Assembly: GCA_035651595.1 (NCBI GenBank)
Contig: DASRFJ010000300.1
Coordinates: 1-62,200, forward strand
DNA from: JAFARZ01 sp035651595
GTDB lineage: Bacteria; Actinomycetota; Actinomycetes; Streptosporangiales; Streptosporangiaceae
Direction: 5' to 3'
Length of the DNA: 62,200 nucleotides
Below, piece by piece: positions 48,362 to 56,660 of the stretch (its first letter is position 1; every line of letters starts with the position of its first letter). The notes beneath the pieces are model-generated. The model saw only the letters and a list, made by a program, of their open reading frames with translations. It made no database searches and was not told the DNA's origin. Made by a program: the position numbers and the translations under genes.

Positions 48362-49317
48362 TGTCAGAAGTCGTGGGAGCCGACGAATCCCGCTCGAAAG
48401 AGAACGGGCACGGGTTCGACACCAGTGTCGCGCACATCGCGCGGATCTATAACTACTGGCTCGGCGGGAAGGACAACTTCGCCGCCGACCGGGCGATCGC
48501 CGACATGGCGCTCCAGGCCGATCCGGACCGGGCCTGGTCGGTCCGGTCCAACCGCGCGTTCCTGGCCCGGGCAGTCCGCTTCCTCGCCGGGCAGGCCGGC
48601 ATCCGCCAGTTCCTCGACATCGGCACGGGCATCCCGACCGCGGACAACACCCACGAGGTCGCCCAGCGCGTGGCGCCGGAGGCGCGGGTGGTCTACGTCG
48701 ACAACGACCCGATCGTGCTCTCGCACGCGAAGGCACTGCTGAAGAGCAGCAGGCAGGGCGCGTGCGCCTACATCGACGCGGACCTGCGGAACACGCGGGA
48801 AATACTGGCCGAGGCCGCCGGCACCCTGGACCTGAGCCGCCCGGTGGCGGTAATGCTGATCGCGGTCATGCAGGTCGTGCTCGAAGATGAGGAGGCGTCG
48901 CGGATCGTCACCGAGTTGCTGGACGCGATGCCGCCGGGCAGCTACCTGGCGCTCTCGCATCCGGCGAACGACCTCGGCGGCCCGCAGCGCAACGCGGTGC
49001 GCGCGCGCATGAACGAGCTGATGCGCACGCCAGTGACCGGGCGGAACCAGGAGCAGGTCACCCGGCTGTTCGAGGGCGTCGACGTGCTCGATCCCGGCGT
49101 GGTGGTCGTGTCGAAGTGGCGGCCGGACACCGAACTCGAGGAGAAGATGCCGGCGTTCCTGTGGGGCGGGGTCGGGCTGAAGCGCTGGTTACCCTTTTAC
49201 AGGGCTCTGTCGTCGATCACCATGGTGACGCCCTGGGGAACGTCGAGGGACGCCAGCGTGAGCCGGGCCGCGTCGTCGATGTGGATGCGCGGCCTTTCCG
49301 GCGGGGTCTGCGGGTAG
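48361..49317 (+). CDS. SAM-dependent methyltransferase of the DUF574 (pfam04672) family, extended C-terminus
   Basis: 318 residues. Landmarks: VAHIARIYNYWLGGKDNFAADRAIADMAL (the family's xARxYDYxLGGKDNF signature), SNRAFLARAVRFLAGQAGIRQFLDIGTGIPTADNTHEVAQ (motif I DIGTG), VVYVDNDPIVLSHA, CAYIDADLRN, and LSHPANDL. The family is expanded in filamentous actinomycetes and generally unassigned. It normally ends near FLWGGVGxKR, here at ~49185. This copy reads on for ~45 codons (WLPFYRALSS...) that lie antisense within the next gene, so an original stop was probably lost. GTG start overlaps the substrate-binding gene. Confidence 0.88.
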   Translation: MSEVVGADESRSKENGHGFDTSVAHIARIYNYWLGGKDNFAADRAIADMALQADPDRAWSVRSNRAFLARAVRFLAGQAGIRQFLDIGTGIPTADNTHEVAQRVAPEARVVYVDNDPIVLSHAKALLKSSRQGACAYIDADLRNTREILAEAAGTLDLSRPVAVMLIAVMQVVLEDEEASRIVTELLDAMPPGSYLALSHPANDLGGPQRNAVRARMNELMRTPVTGRNQEQVTRLFEGVDVLDPGVVVVSKWRPDTELEEKMPAFLWGGVGLKRWLPFYRALSSITMVTPWGTSRDASVSRAASSMWMRGLSGGVCG

Positions 49318-49787
49318 TAGGTGCCCGGCCCGTAGAACTGGCCGTACCTGATCACGACGCCATTGCTCTGCCGGATGCGCCGCTCGTGTTCGGCGGTCTG
49401 CTGTCTCGCCTGCTCGGCCTCCTGCTCCCAGGAGATGCTCTGCGCGATCACCCTGGCGTTCGCGACTTTGGCGGCTTGGAGGAGGTTGCCGGTGCCCTCG
49501 GTCCGCATCCGGGAGTTGCGCGGGCCGGCGCTCGCGAGGTCTTCTATGTTGTCCGGCAGGTCGGTGAGCTGGTGAAACACGATCTCGGGCGCGAACTTTT
49601 CCACGGCTTCGGTGAGCGCTGGCGCGTCGTAGACGTCGACGACGACCGGCTCCGCGCCGAGCTCCTTCAGCGTCCCGGCCTTCTCCGGCGACCGTGTCAT
49701 GCCCGCCACCACGTGCCCGGCGCTCGTCAGCAGCGGGACCAGCCGCACACCGATGAGGCCGCTGGCCCCAGCAACAAAGATACGCAT
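49197..49787 (-). CDS. NAD(P)-binding epimerase/dehydratase-like protein
   Basis: 196 residues: MRIFVAGASGLIGVRLVPLLTSAGHVVAGMTRSPEKAGTLKELGAEPVVVDVYDAPALTEAVEKFAPEIVFHQLTDLP is an extended-SDR Rossmann half with GxxGxxG. RVIAQSISWEQE and NGVVIRYGQFYGPGTYY follow. The catalytic YxxxK of true extended SDRs is not obvious and the protein is short (~200 instead of ~300), so it may lack part of the substrate domain. ATG 49787. Its 3' 121 bp overlap the extended tail of the opposite methyltransferase gene. Atypical reductase or NmrA-like sensor are possible. Confidence 0.78.
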   Translation of the reverse strand: MRIFVAGASGLIGVRLVPLLTSAGHVVAGMTRSPEKAGTLKELGAEPVVVDVYDAPALTEAVEKFAPEIVFHQLTDLPDNIEDLASAGPRNSRMRTEGTGNLLQAAKVANARVIAQSISWEQEAEQARQQTAEHERRIRQSNGVVIRYGQFYGPGTYYPQTPPERPRIHIDDAARLTLASLDVPQGVTMVIDDRAL

Positions 49788-49971
49788 GTTATTCGAGCTT
49801 ACCCGCGCGGAGGTCCCCGTACCGCGCCGAAGCCGTCGGCCCGTTCGTCCAGCCCGCAGTCCCATATCCGGATATTTAGTGTTATTTCGCAGCCTCCCGG
49901 GGCCGGCGCGAGCCAGGGGAGAGCAAGGTCATCCCGGGACAAACCGTAACTGTTCACCGAGCGTCAGGCTT

Positions 49972-50216
49972 GTATCGGTTGCTGCTCGAGCGGAGCGCGT
50001 TCTGCGGATCGTCCAGAGCGAGGCGTCGAGGGGCAGCCATCGAGACAGGGGGGTATGCGGTCTGGTTTGCCCTGCTATGTGGGGCTGCGTTCCGTCGGCT
50101 CGCGTGACTTGTTTCATGATCATGAAGGGTTGTGTGGGCTATAGGGCGTAAAACCCTTCGTGATCATGAACTACATACCCGGGAGGGGTATAATAGATAG
50201 GTTATTAATTCGAATA
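49972..50216. repeat. Hairpin repeat D (family beta)
   Basis: Aligns with the beta unit of copy B along ~240 bp: shared TTCTGCGGATCGTCCAGAGC and AGGCGTCGAGGGGC, then GGGGGGTATGCGGTCTGG, CTGCTATGTGG, TGCGTTCCG. A 61-bp stem-loop 50111-50171 (GTTTCATGATCATGAAGGG to CCCTTCGTGATCATGAAC) and ATACCC...GGGTATAATAGATAGG follow. The differences include a single-base and a 3-base gap, which would break any common reading frame, so conservation is not for protein. Ends in an AT-rich tail (TTATTAATTCGAATATG). Confidence 0.85.
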
Positions 50217-50304
50217 TGTCACCATATGCTTAGCGAGCAGCGCGATAAAACCGGATATTTCCGGCAGCCACGCGGCAGCCACGCGGCACTCGCGGCGCGC
50301 AGCC

Positions 50305-50325
50305 TGAAGGTGAAGGTGAAGGTGA
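50305..50325. repeat. GAAGGT microsatellite
   Basis: Three perfect GAAGGT hexamers (50306-50323) plus a partial one, just past the stop codon of the methyltransferase gene at 50332-51006. Confidence 0.75.
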
Positions 50326-50331
50326 CACGGG

Positions 50332-51006
50332 CTAATCCCGGCGGAACTCCGCGCGCCAGCGCAGCTTCGGCGGGTCCTCGTTGTCCGTGAATTGCTCGAC
50401 CCGCACCGCGCGCAACGGCCCGCCGGCCGCCATGAGCTCGCCCCGGGTGAGCGCCCACGGCATCTGCGCCGGATCCCGTACCGGGTCTTCCTCGTTGGTG
50501 GCGCGGGCGATCACCAGCAGCGTCCCGCCCGGCGCCACCGGCCCGTGCACCGCGGCGATCGCCCGGGAACGCACCTCGCCGAACAGCGGCTGGAGCGTGT
50601 AGATCTCCACGACCAGGTCGAACGCGCCAGCCCACGAGTCAGGCAGGTCCAGCAGGTCGGCGGTAACGTACGTCACCGGTGAGCCGGGGTTGCCCCGCCT
50701 GGCCGCGGCGACCGCGCTGGGCGCGACGTCGAACGCGGTCACCGTGAAGCCGTGCCGGGCCAGTAGTTCCGCGTCGTAGCCCATGCCGCAGCCCACGACC
50801 AGGGCCGTGCCAGCCGCAACGGGGCCCGCGGCGAGCCAGTCCGCCAAGTGCGGGTTCGGCTCGCCATCCGCCCATGGCACCACCGAGACCCCCGCCTCGG
50901 CCTCGCTGTACAGCTTCTCGAACCAGCCGATGGCATCGCCCTTGGCCACCGATTCCGCGGCCAGTTGCCGTGCCCGCAGCCGGGCACGCTCGTCGTCAGT
51001 TTGCAC
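50332..51006 (-). CDS. Class I SAM-dependent methyltransferase (TPMT/TehB-like)
   Basis: 224 residues. GWFEKLYSEAEAGVSVVPWADGEPNPHLADWL is the N-terminal substrate region, ALVVGCGMGYDAELLARHGFTVTAFDVAPSAVAAAR motif I and post-I, YVTADLLDLPDSWAGAFDLVVEIYTLQPL motif II, and APGGTLLVIARATN motif III. The G-W-x(n)-W-x-x-G layout resembles thiopurine/tellurite methyltransferase-like enzymes. A GTG start at 51006 lies nine bp after the surface-protein stop, so they share a transcript. Substrate unknown; halide/thiol or small-molecule methylation are options. Confidence 0.82.
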   Translation of the reverse strand: MQTDDERARLRARQLAAESVAKGDAIGWFEKLYSEAEAGVSVVPWADGEPNPHLADWLAAGPVAAGTALVVGCGMGYDAELLARHGFTVTAFDVAPSAVAAARRGNPGSPVTYVTADLLDLPDSWAGAFDLVVEIYTLQPLFGEVRSRAIAAVHGPVAPGGTLLVIARATNEEDPVRDPAQMPWALTRGELMAAGGPLRAVRVEQFTDNEDPPKLRWRAEFRRD

Positions 51007-51015
51007 CAGAAGAGA

Positions 51016-51972
51016 CTACTGCCTGCGGGTATCAGCCCCGGAACGGCCGGACTTCCACCGCCGGAACGGTCCCAGGCCCGCGAGCGCGAACCACGCCGCC
51101 CCCATGACCAGCGCCACGACCAGCCCAACCGGCGCGAGCGGCATTCCGCTGCGGTAGGCGTCCGGTACCGCCCCAAGCCGCGTCCCCGGACCCGACCCCG
51201 ACCCCGAGGCTCCCGAAGGCCCGATCGTCGGGAAGATCCCGGACGCGCTGCCCGGCTGCACCACCGACGTGCCGACGCCCGTGTTGGCCGAAGGGAACGA
51301 CCCGGTGAACCCGACCGCGCCGACCGCGCCCAACGAGAACGTCGAAACCGGCGATGGCGCGTTCGCCGGGGACGACTTGCCGGGCGCGGGCGCGGGCCCA
51401 GGCCCGGAGGATGACCGCCCCGGCGCGGTCGACGGCGACGAAGAGGAGGACGGTGACCGGGATCGCGACGGCGACGGTGCCGGCGGCGACGCCACGGACA
51501 CGCTCGTCCCGGCGCTCGGCGGCGTCCACGGCAGCAGCGTGGGCACGCTGGCGGACGCGCTCAGCGAGACGGTCGAGCCCGCCGAACCACCCGGCGCGGA
51601 CACGTCCAGTGTGTAGCTGGACGGCGTGCCGAGGACGTTCATCGTGAGGATCCAGCAGCTCGCGGTCCCGTTGCCGCCCGGGCACCCGTCGGTGATGTCC
51701 GCCGCGCCGGACGACGCGCTCAGCTTGACGGTCACGCTCGCGGCGGAGCCGCCCTGCACCGACACGCCGACCACGAAGTCCGCGGTGTGTCCTGGCTGCA
51801 CGCTCGACGAACTGGCCTGCACGCTCACGCACAGGTCGGCATCGGTCAGGCCGTCCAGCCGCTGGCACTGAGCGGCGGCGGCAGGACTCGCGAACGCCGG
51901 GACCTGCAGGCCGACCGCCAGTACCGCGGCGAGCAGGCCCGCCATGGTTACCACACGCGGCAGGAAACGCAT
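51016..51972 (-). CDS. Ser/Pro-rich cell-surface protein with Ig-like domain and C-terminal anchor
   Basis: 318 residues. FLPRVVTMAGLLAAVLAVGLQVPAFASPAAA is a Sec signal. Then comes CQRLDGLTDADLCVSVQASSSSVQPGHTADFVVGVSV with Cys, SCW disulfide partner and a beta-sandwich (SYTLDVSAPGGSAGSTVSLSA). A long Ser/Pro/Gly stalk follows, a transmembrane segment (APVGLVVALVMGAAWFALAGL) and a short basic tail (GPFRRWKSGRSG). The organisation and the LCVSV-x(5)-SVQ-GH motif match the protein at 23059-24795; the two are paralogues. Likely wall-spanning. Divergent from the DUF4011 helicase gene. Confidence 0.82.
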   Translation of the reverse strand: MRFLPRVVTMAGLLAAVLAVGLQVPAFASPAAAAQCQRLDGLTDADLCVSVQASSSSVQPGHTADFVVGVSVQGGSAASVTVKLSASSGAADITDGCPGGNGTASCWILTMNVLGTPSSYTLDVSAPGGSAGSTVSLSASASVPTLLPWTPPSAGTSVSVASPPAPSPSRSRSPSSSSSPSTAPGRSSSGPGPAPAPGKSSPANAPSPVSTFSLGAVGAVGFTGSFPSANTGVGTSVVQPGSASGIFPTIGPSGASGSGSGPGTRLGAVPDAYRSGMPLAPVGLVVALVMGAAWFALAGLGPFRRWKSGRSGADTRRQ

Positions 51973-52094
51973 CTGATCGCCTCGGTCGCTCGGTAGCTAC
52001 TGGTGAGTAGTGTAGCCCTCGGGGAAGACTAAAACACCGTACCCGGGGAAGACGCGTGGAGCTGGCAGGCGTTCGCCTTTGGGAGGTCCACGGC

Positions 52095-55000
52095 ATGACG
52101 GAGACCACGGACAGCAGACGGCTAGCGCTTGTCGCGGCGGCACAGCAGCAGTGGATCGCTGCGCTGACCGACCTCGGCGGGCGCAACACCCTCCTCTACT
52201 ACAAGGACCGCCGGGCGGGCACGCTCGACCTGGCCGACGCCGACCCCGAAGCGCTGGAAAAGTTCCTCCGCACCGGAAACATAAAGCTGACCAGGCTGTT
52301 CAAGGACGCCGACATCCGCGCGGACGCGATCAGGCGGATGCAGGCCATCTACCGCAAGGCGCGCGAGCTGCTCGAGGAGCGCGGCATCCGGGCGGGCTAC
52401 CTGGCGACCGGCCTGGCCCGCTGGGACGAGCTGTTCCTCGAGCCCGCCGCGCCGGTGCTGCTGCGCGGCCTGTCGGTCACGCCGACCCGCGCCCGCTACG
52501 ACGACTTCGACCTGACCCTCGAAGACGAGGAGGAGGTCAACCCGGTCCTGCTGCATAAGCTTTCCGCGGTCTTCGGGGCTCAGCTGGAGAACATCTCTCC
52601 CGAACGAGCGGTGGCTCAACTGACCAAGGCCGCTGTCTCGGCCGAAATCCCAGGTTTCGAGGTGCTCGACCGCCGGGTCATCGGCACGTTCACCTACGCC
52701 AAACTCCCGATGGTGCGTGACATGGAGGCCGCGAGCGACCTGCTCGCGGAATGCGACCTGGTCGCGGCCATCGCCGGTGACCCGGAGGCCCAAGAGGCCG
52801 TGGCCGGCGACGGACCGATGATCGCCGCGGTGTCGGACACGCCGGACGAGGACTATTCGGTGCTGGACGCGGATTCCTCGCAGCGGGCCGCGATCGACAC
52901 CGTGCTGGCCGGGCAGAGCCTGGTGATCCACGGCCCGCCCGGCACCGGGAAGTCGCAGACGATCGCGAACCTGATCGCGGCGCTGGTCGCCCGCGGCCGC
53001 AAGGTGCTGTTCGTCGCGGAGAAGCGCGCCGCGATCGACGCGGTGCTGTCCCGGCTGAGCCTGGCCGAACTCGGCGACATCGTGCTCGACATCCACGAGG
53101 GCACCAGGGACCGGATGCGCATCGCCAAGGATCTCGGCGCGACGCTGGACCTGGCCCGCCAGTCCGTCCCGGCCGAGACCGCCCGGGTACGCCGCAGGCT
53201 GGCGGACCGCGTCCAGCGGCTGCGGCGGCACGCCGACGCGCTGCACGAGACGCACGAACCGTGGGATCTGTCCGCATATGACGTGCAGTCCGCGCTGCTC
53301 GGCATCCCGGTCGAGGCGCGGACCTCGGTGCGGCTGCCGGGTGTCGAGCGGATCGGCGCGAGCACGGCGGAACTGGTCCGCGACGACCTGCGGGTGTTCG
53401 CGCACCTCGGCGGGTTCACGCTGCGGCCGTCGAGCACGCCGTGGTTCGGGGCGCTGATCAGGGATTCCTCGGAAGCGCGGCAGGCGGCCGCGCTGGCCGC
53501 CACGCTCGCGTCCGACACGCTGCCGCGGCTGACCCACCGGATGGGCAAGGCCTGCGCCGATCTGGGCCTGCGCCGGCCGAACGACTACGCGGGCCAGGCG
53601 GCCGTCATGCGGCTGTTCGCCGCGGTCAGCCAGACGTCGCGGGTACTCGACACGGCCGTCTGGGCGGCCTCGCCCGCGGAACTCGCCGCCGCCTGCGCCC
53701 CCGACCGCGCAGCCGCCTCCGCCGGCCCGCGTCTTGGCATGGTCGAGCGTCATCGACTGCGCGGGAGAGCGCGCGAGCTGTGGCTCGGGCCGGACAAACC
53801 GTCCACGGAAGATCTCTATGCGGCGCTGTCCGCGGCGGCTCACCAGCTCAAGACCTGGCGTGAGCTTGGCGGTGAGACCCCGGGGCTGCCCACGGGATAC
53901 GAGCAGCTTACGGAGCTGTTCGCGGAGACGAACCGGCAGCTCGGCGGGCTGCGCGCGATCTTGCCCGGGGAGCTGGACGCGAACCTCGAGGCGTCGGTCA
54001 AGGCGCTCGCCGAAGACCAGGACACGCCGTGGAAGCTGCCGCGGCTGTACGACCTCGCGCAGCAGTTCGAGCGCCTCGGCCTGCACCCGCTGCTCGACGA
54101 ACTGGCCCGTGCCGAAGCCTCCGCGGACCTGGCCACGCACACCTTCGACCACGCCTGGTACGCGTCGATACTGGACCGGATCAGGGAGCGCGACCCCGGC
54201 TACGCGGCCGAGCGGGGTGGCGCGCTGGACGAGATCGCGTCGGACTTCCGGGAACGTGACGTGGAGCACCTGGCCGCCAATCGGTCTAGGGTGCGTCGAT
54301 CCTGGGCAAAAATGACCAGGGACGCGGAGGACCGGCATCCGTTGCAAGCGCGGGTGCTGCGCAAACAGGCAGCGCTGCGCCGGGGGCACCTGCCGCTGCG
54401 CCGGTTGCTCGACCAGACGGGCGACGTGCTGTTCGCCATGAAGCCGTGCTGGGCGATGTCCCCGCTGATGGTGAGCCAGGTGCTCCCCGCGGCCCGGCTG
54501 TTCGACGTGGTGATCTTCGACGAGGCCAGCCAGATCGTGCCGGCCGACGCGATTTCCTCGATAATCCGGGCACATCAGGTGGTGGTGGCCGGCGATGACC
54601 ACCAGCTGCCGCCGACCAGCTTCTTCCGGCAATCAGTGGCCTCCGATGAGGAGGACGAGGACGACGACCTGGTCTCGTTCGACACCGGGTTCGAGTCCGT
54701 GCTCGACGCGCTCCGGCCGCTGCTCCCGACGGCGCCGCTGAACTGGCACTACCGGTCCCGCGACGAGCGCCTGGTGGCGTTCTCCAACGACCGGATCTAC
54801 GGCGGCGCGCTGACCACGTTCCCCGGCGTGCTGACCGGCGACTGCCTGGTGCACGAGGTCGTCGCGTCGGTGGACGACGAGGTCACGCGCGTGGTGGAGC
54901 TGATCCTTGAGCACGCGAGGAAACGCCCGGCGGAGTCGCTGGGCGTGATCGCGCTCGGGATGCGGCACGCGGAACGCATCGATGTCGCGCTGCGTGCGGC

Positions 55001-55934
55001 GCTCGCCAACGCCCCCCTCGCGGTCGAGTCGTTTTTCGCGGAGGACGCACCCAGTCCGTTCTTCATAAAGAACCTCGAGCGGGTCCAGGGGGACGAGCGG
55101 GATGCGATCATCCTTTCCGTCGGATACGGGAAGCATTCGGACGGCCGGATGCGGTACCAGTGGGGTCCGCTGCTGCGCGATGGCGGGGAGCGGCGGCTGA
55201 ACGTCGCGGCGACGCGGGCCAAGCACCGGCTGACGCTGGTCAGCTCGTTCTCCGCGCACGACGTGGACCCGTCGCGGGTGACCAAGGCCGGCGCGCGGAT
55301 GCTCGCCGAATACCTGGACTACGCCGGGTCCGGCGGGGTGCCCGTGTCGGCGTCCGGGTCTTCCGGCGACCTGGACTCGTTCGCGGAGTCGGTGCGGACG
55401 CGGCTCGCGGACTACGGGATCACCGTCGTGCCGTCCTACGGGGTCGGCGGGTACCGGGTGGACTTCGCGTTCGCGCACCCCGACGACCCGAGCCGGATGA
55501 TCCTCGCGGTGGAGGCGGACGGGGCGTCATACCGGGACTCCGGGTCCGTGCGGGACCGGGACCGGCTGCGCAAGGAGCACCTGGAGCGGCTCGGCTGGCG
55601 GTACCGGCGGCTGTGGTCCACCAACTGGTTCCACGACCCGGAGGGCGAGGCCGCCCGGCTGCGCGAAGCCTACGAAAAGGCGGTCGCCGAATCGCCCCCG
55701 CTCGACGACGAAGACGAGCCCGAGGGCCCCCAGCCCGAGCAGTCGCCCGAGCCCAAGCGTGCCGCCCCGGAGCCCGACGCACCCGAGCGGCCGCCAGCCG
55801 CGCCGCACGACGCGCAACTGCCCCCCGCCCGGCGCCGCGCGATCCCGATGCCCGGCGGCCCGCCCGCCGCGCAACTGCCCGGCACCCGGCCGCGCCAGCT
55901 TCCCGCGCCCGCCCCCCGGCCCGAATCCCGGTAG
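52095..55934 (+). CDS. DUF4011-domain SF1 helicase with C-terminal Vsr-like nuclease domain
   Basis: 1279 residues. N-terminal ~110 residues are DUF4011-like (WIAALTDLGGRNTLLYYKDRR). Helicase motifs: LVIHGPPGTGKSQTIANLIAALVARG (~280), LFVAEKRAAIDAV, VVIFDEASQIVPADAISSI (~808), VVVAGDDHQLPPTSFF, LNWHYRSRDERLVAFSN, LERVQGDERDAIILSVGYG and LNVAATRAKHRLTLVSS. Residues ~1100-1195 (YGITVVPSYGVGGYRVDFAFAHPDDPSRMILAVEADGASY...RLRKEHLERLGWRYRRLWS) form a PD-(D/E)xK, MTES_1575/Vsr-like domain. A Pro-rich tail ends the chain. ATG 52095 has GGGAGG upstream. Similar proteins are reported in antiphage contexts; here it stands alone. Confidence 0.9.
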   Translation: MTETTDSRRLALVAAAQQQWIAALTDLGGRNTLLYYKDRRAGTLDLADADPEALEKFLRTGNIKLTRLFKDADIRADAIRRMQAIYRKARELLEERGIRAGYLATGLARWDELFLEPAAPVLLRGLSVTPTRARYDDFDLTLEDEEEVNPVLLHKLSAVFGAQLENISPERAVAQLTKAAVSAEIPGFEVLDRRVIGTFTYAKLPMVRDMEAASDLLAECDLVAAIAGDPEAQEAVAGDGPMIAAVSDTPDEDYSVLDADSSQRAAIDTVLAGQSLVIHGPPGTGKSQTIANLIAALVARGRKVLFVAEKRAAIDAVLSRLSLAELGDIVLDIHEGTRDRMRIAKDLGATLDLARQSVPAETARVRRRLADRVQRLRRHADALHETHEPWDLSAYDVQSALLGIPVEARTSVRLPGVERIGASTAELVRDDLRVFAHLGGFTLRPSSTPWFGALIRDSSEARQAAALAATLASDTLPRLTHRMGKACADLGLRRPNDYAGQAAVMRLFAAVSQTSRVLDTAVWAASPAELAAACAPDRAAASAGPRLGMVERHRLRGRARELWLGPDKPSTEDLYAALSAAAHQLKTWRELGGETPGLPTGYEQLTELFAETNRQLGGLRAILPGELDANLEASVKALAEDQDTPWKLPRLYDLAQQFERLGLHPLLDELARAEASADLATHTFDHAWYASILDRIRERDPGYAAERGGALDEIASDFRERDVEHLAANRSRVRRSWAKMTRDAEDRHPLQARVLRKQAALRRGHLPLRRLLDQTGDVLFAMKPCWAMSPLMVSQVLPAARLFDVVIFDEASQIVPADAISSIIRAHQVVVAGDDHQLPPTSFFRQSVASDEEDEDDDLVSFDTGFESVLDALRPLLPTAPLNWHYRSRDERLVAFSNDRIYGGALTTFPGVLTGDCLVHEVVASVDDEVTRVVELILEHARKRPAESLGVIALGMRHAERIDVALRAALANAPLAVESFFAEDAPSPFFIKNLERVQGDERDAIILSVGYGKHSDGRMRYQWGPLLRDGGERRLNVAATRAKHRLTLVSSFSAHDVDPSRVTKAGARMLAEYLDYAGSGGVPVSASGSSGDLDSFAESVRTRLADYGITVVPSYGVGGYRVDFAFAHPDDPSRMILAVEADGASYRDSGSVRDRDRLRKEHLERLGWRYRRLWSTNWFHDPEGEAARLREAYEKAVAESPPLDDEDEPEGPQPEQSPEPKRAAPEPDAPERPPAAPHDAQLPPARRRAIPMPGGPPAAQLPGTRPRQLPAPAPRPESR

Positions 55935-55937
55935 CGT

Positions 55938-55993
55938 CGTGATCACGGAGACTTTTGCCCCCGAAACGGGGGTAAAACCCTTCATGATCATGG
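55938..55993. repeat. Mini family-beta hairpin E adjoining a ribosome-binding site
   Basis: CGTGATCACGG...TTTTGCCCCC pairs with GGGGGTAAAACCCTTCATGATCATGG around the loop GAAAC: ~24-bp stem with three mismatches and several G-U pairs. The right arm, CATGATCAYGAAGGGTTTTA when reversed, is the same stem as in copies A, B and D. The 3' end touches the GGAGG of the downstream gene. It can serve as terminator for the helicase and as leader structure for the isochorismatase gene. Confidence 0.75.
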
Positions 55994-56002
55994 AGGTTAA
56001 CG

Positions 56003-56593
56003 ATGACGCGGGCGCTGCTGGTTATTGACATGCAGAACGGGTTCTGTCACCCGGACGGGTCGTTTCCGCGGCTCGGGATGGGGCTCGAGGGCGCGGACGA
56101 GGCGGTGCGCAACGCGGCCGTCGCGGTCGCGCGGGCCAGGGAGGCAGAGGTGCCGGTCGTCTTCACCCGGCACCTGTACCGGCCGGGGCGCGCCGACGAG
56201 GGGTGGGCGCTGCGGAGCACCGCACCCCGGCTGGCCGGCGTCGACGGGCTGGCCGCGGGGTCCTGGGACGCCGAGGTCGTGGACGAGCTGAAATGCACCG
56301 GCGCCGACATGGTCGTCGACAAGGTCCGCTTCGACGCGTTCCAGTGGACCTCGCTGGAGCCGCTGCTGCGCGGGCTGGGTGCCGAGCACCTCGTCGTGTG
56401 CGGAGTGATCACGAACATCTGCGTGGAGACTACGGTGCGTTCGGCGTTCATGCGCGACTTTCCGGTGACGCTGCTGGCGGACTGCTGCGCGGCGGCGACC
56501 CGGCGGCTGCACGACATCTCGCTGGAGGTGCTGGATCACTACCAGCTCGCCAGGATCGAGCGCGTCACCGGCGGTTACCAGATAGCCGCGTGA
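56003..56593 (+). CDS. Isochorismatase-family cysteine hydrolase
   Basis: 196 residues. RALLVIDMQNGFCHPDGSFPR carries the catalytic Asp, DMVVDKVRFDAFQWTSLEPLLRG the Lys, and LVVCGVITNICVETTVRSAFMRDFPVTLLADCCAA the cis-peptide and nucleophilic Cys. The family includes nicotinamidases, N-carbamoylsarcosine amidases, biuret amidohydrolases and isochorismatases. The zinc-binding set of true nicotinamidases is not evident, so substrate is open. ATG 56003 with GGAGG seven bases upstream, immediately following hairpin E. Confidence 0.88.
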   Translation: MTRALLVIDMQNGFCHPDGSFPRLGMGLEGADEAVRNAAVAVARAREAEVPVVFTRHLYRPGRADEGWALRSTAPRLAGVDGLAAGSWDAEVVDELKCTGADMVVDKVRFDAFQWTSLEPLLRGLGAEHLVVCGVITNICVETTVRSAFMRDFPVTLLADCCAAATRRLHDISLEVLDHYQLARIERVTGGYQIAA

Positions 56594-56660
56594 TCAGCCG
56601 CCAGCCGAGCAGGAACAGGCCGAGGAAGCATTACCGCCGCGGCCGGAGGCCCAGGCCAAT

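Noticed and set aside
45989..48736. 915-codon minus frame across the fusion gene and the binding protein
   Set aside because: Shadow frame; spans two unrelated real genes and shows only Arg/Gly/Ala-rich low-complexity sequence.
52122..54632. 836-codon minus frame opposite the DUF4011 helicase
   Set aside because: Shadow frame without domains; plus strand carries clear SF1 motifs.
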